Of a stretch of DNA of 64,000 nt, positions 63,363 to 64,000 are shown piece after piece. A program made the translations under genes and the position numbers. Below the pieces are notes generated by a model. It saw only the letters and a program-made list of their open reading frames with translations, ran no database searches and was not told the DNA's origin. The stretch's first letter is position 1. The number at the start of each line of letters is the position of its first letter. This DNA is from Parus major (Eukaryota; Chordata; Aves; Passeriformes; Paridae), in assembly GCF_001522545.3 (NCBI RefSeq), contig NC_031769.1:135548105-135612104 (forward strand), given 5' to 3'.

Positions 63363-64000
63363 TACTGCTCTATTTCTTCTTGTCTACAATTGTATGCAAT
63401 TTCAATTAAATGTGTGGGAAGAAGCTTTTGGCTTTTCTGTCTCCAAAATGTGCTGTTCTTGTCAATTCATATATATATCGTAGTGTTTAAAAAGCTGTTT
63501 CAGTTATCATTGGCTAAACACCTACCAACACATTAGCTTGAGCAGTTGTTATTGTCCTAAATTTTTGATAACTCTTACACAGCAGACCGAATTCAGCCCA
63601 GAAGTCCAGCATTGCTAGAAGAAAAAAAGTTGGGCCATGTGGTTATATTTTACACAATAAAATAATTATATTTTACAAAATTACAAAAATATTTGGTTTG
63701 TGATATACTTTTGTATTACTTCTAGAATTGTTTAATCCATAAATGAGTAGCTGGGAAGTGTTAACACTTCTCACTCTTCAGCAATTACAGTAGTACCATA
63801 TTTCAAACATCATTATTTTACTGGTCCAGATATTCTACATGAATAGAATTAGGTAAAGACATAAAAATATATTAGATCTAAATTTTGTAGAAGGAATCCC
63901 ATTATTGGGGTAGTTGAAGTTGGAAGTTGAAGGAGTGCTTGTGTCAGCAACTTTCCTTGTGCTTATACAGTTACAAGAATATTGTGTATGAGTTTACTTT
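63363..64000. other. Non-genic stretch at window end
   Basis: Nothing recognised; AT-rich unique DNA continuing to the window edge. Confidence 0.5.

Noticed and set aside
63204..63536. 110-codon Phe/Gly-rich frame with membrane-like character
   Set aside because: Derived from T/G low-complexity DNA; the hydrophobicity is an artefact of TTT and TTG codons.
1..64000. CRISPR array, bacterial operon or phage system
   Set aside because: No regularly spaced direct repeats with unique spacers, no ribosome-binding-site-led gene clusters; all repeat content is of bird type.

Overview
The window looks like avian nuclear DNA, most likely from a neoavian bird; the species cannot be told from the sequence. 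The evidence is the repeat content. There are several CR1 LINE copies whose 3' ends carry the typical ATTCTATG-type tandem octamer, a long ERVL-class solo LTR of a type common in bird genomes, and otherwise AT-rich, repeat-poor sequence. No bacterial, plasmid or phage organisation is present.

No intact host protein-coding gene, tRNA or rRNA was recognised. All open frames are short (142 codons or fewer), and the only ones with recognisable protein similarity are decayed C-terminal pieces of the CR1 ORF2 reverse transcriptase. The window is best read as a gene desert or the inside of a very large intron, built of unique AT-rich DNA with old transposon insertions.

Layout: 1-7.2 kb is unique AT-rich DNA. 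A 100-bp tandem duplication lies at 7.24-7.44 kb and a CR1 (minus) at 8.37-9.16 kb. A 60-base assembly gap abuts an AAT microsatellite at 13.0 kb. A short CR1 3' tail at 14.1 kb is followed by a GC-richer block to 14.8 kb. From 15 to 27 kb there is mostly unique DNA with small repeats. An internal CR1 ORF2 fragment (minus) lies at 27.7-28.1 kb and a polypyrimidine tract at 31.34 kb. A CR1 (minus) at 33.16-33.99 kb is followed directly by the first copy of an unclassified dispersed repeat (about 34.0-34.4 kb), whose second copy lies at about 45.27-45.81 kb. A solo ERVL-type LTR (plus) occupies 36.26-37.21 kb, and an LTR-end fragment (minus) lies at 39.9 kb. A GC-rich unclassified block is at 42.66-43.08 kb. 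From 46 to 55 kb is unique AT-rich DNA. At 55.25-56.60 kb an older CR1 is split by a younger CR1 in the same orientation. A further CR1 (plus) lies at 59.76-60.52 kb, a CR1 3' tail at 62.35 kb, and T/G-rich low-complexity DNA at 63.25 kb.

Nothing here amounts to a new multi-gene system. The points most worth checking are the nested CR1 with an almost clean insertion junction, the two-copy unclassified repeat, the full-length solo LTR, the 100-bp duplication, and a few intervals that look like conserved non-coding elements. Family assignments rest on recalled consensus patterns rather than a database search, so boundaries are approximate, usually to within 10-30 bp.
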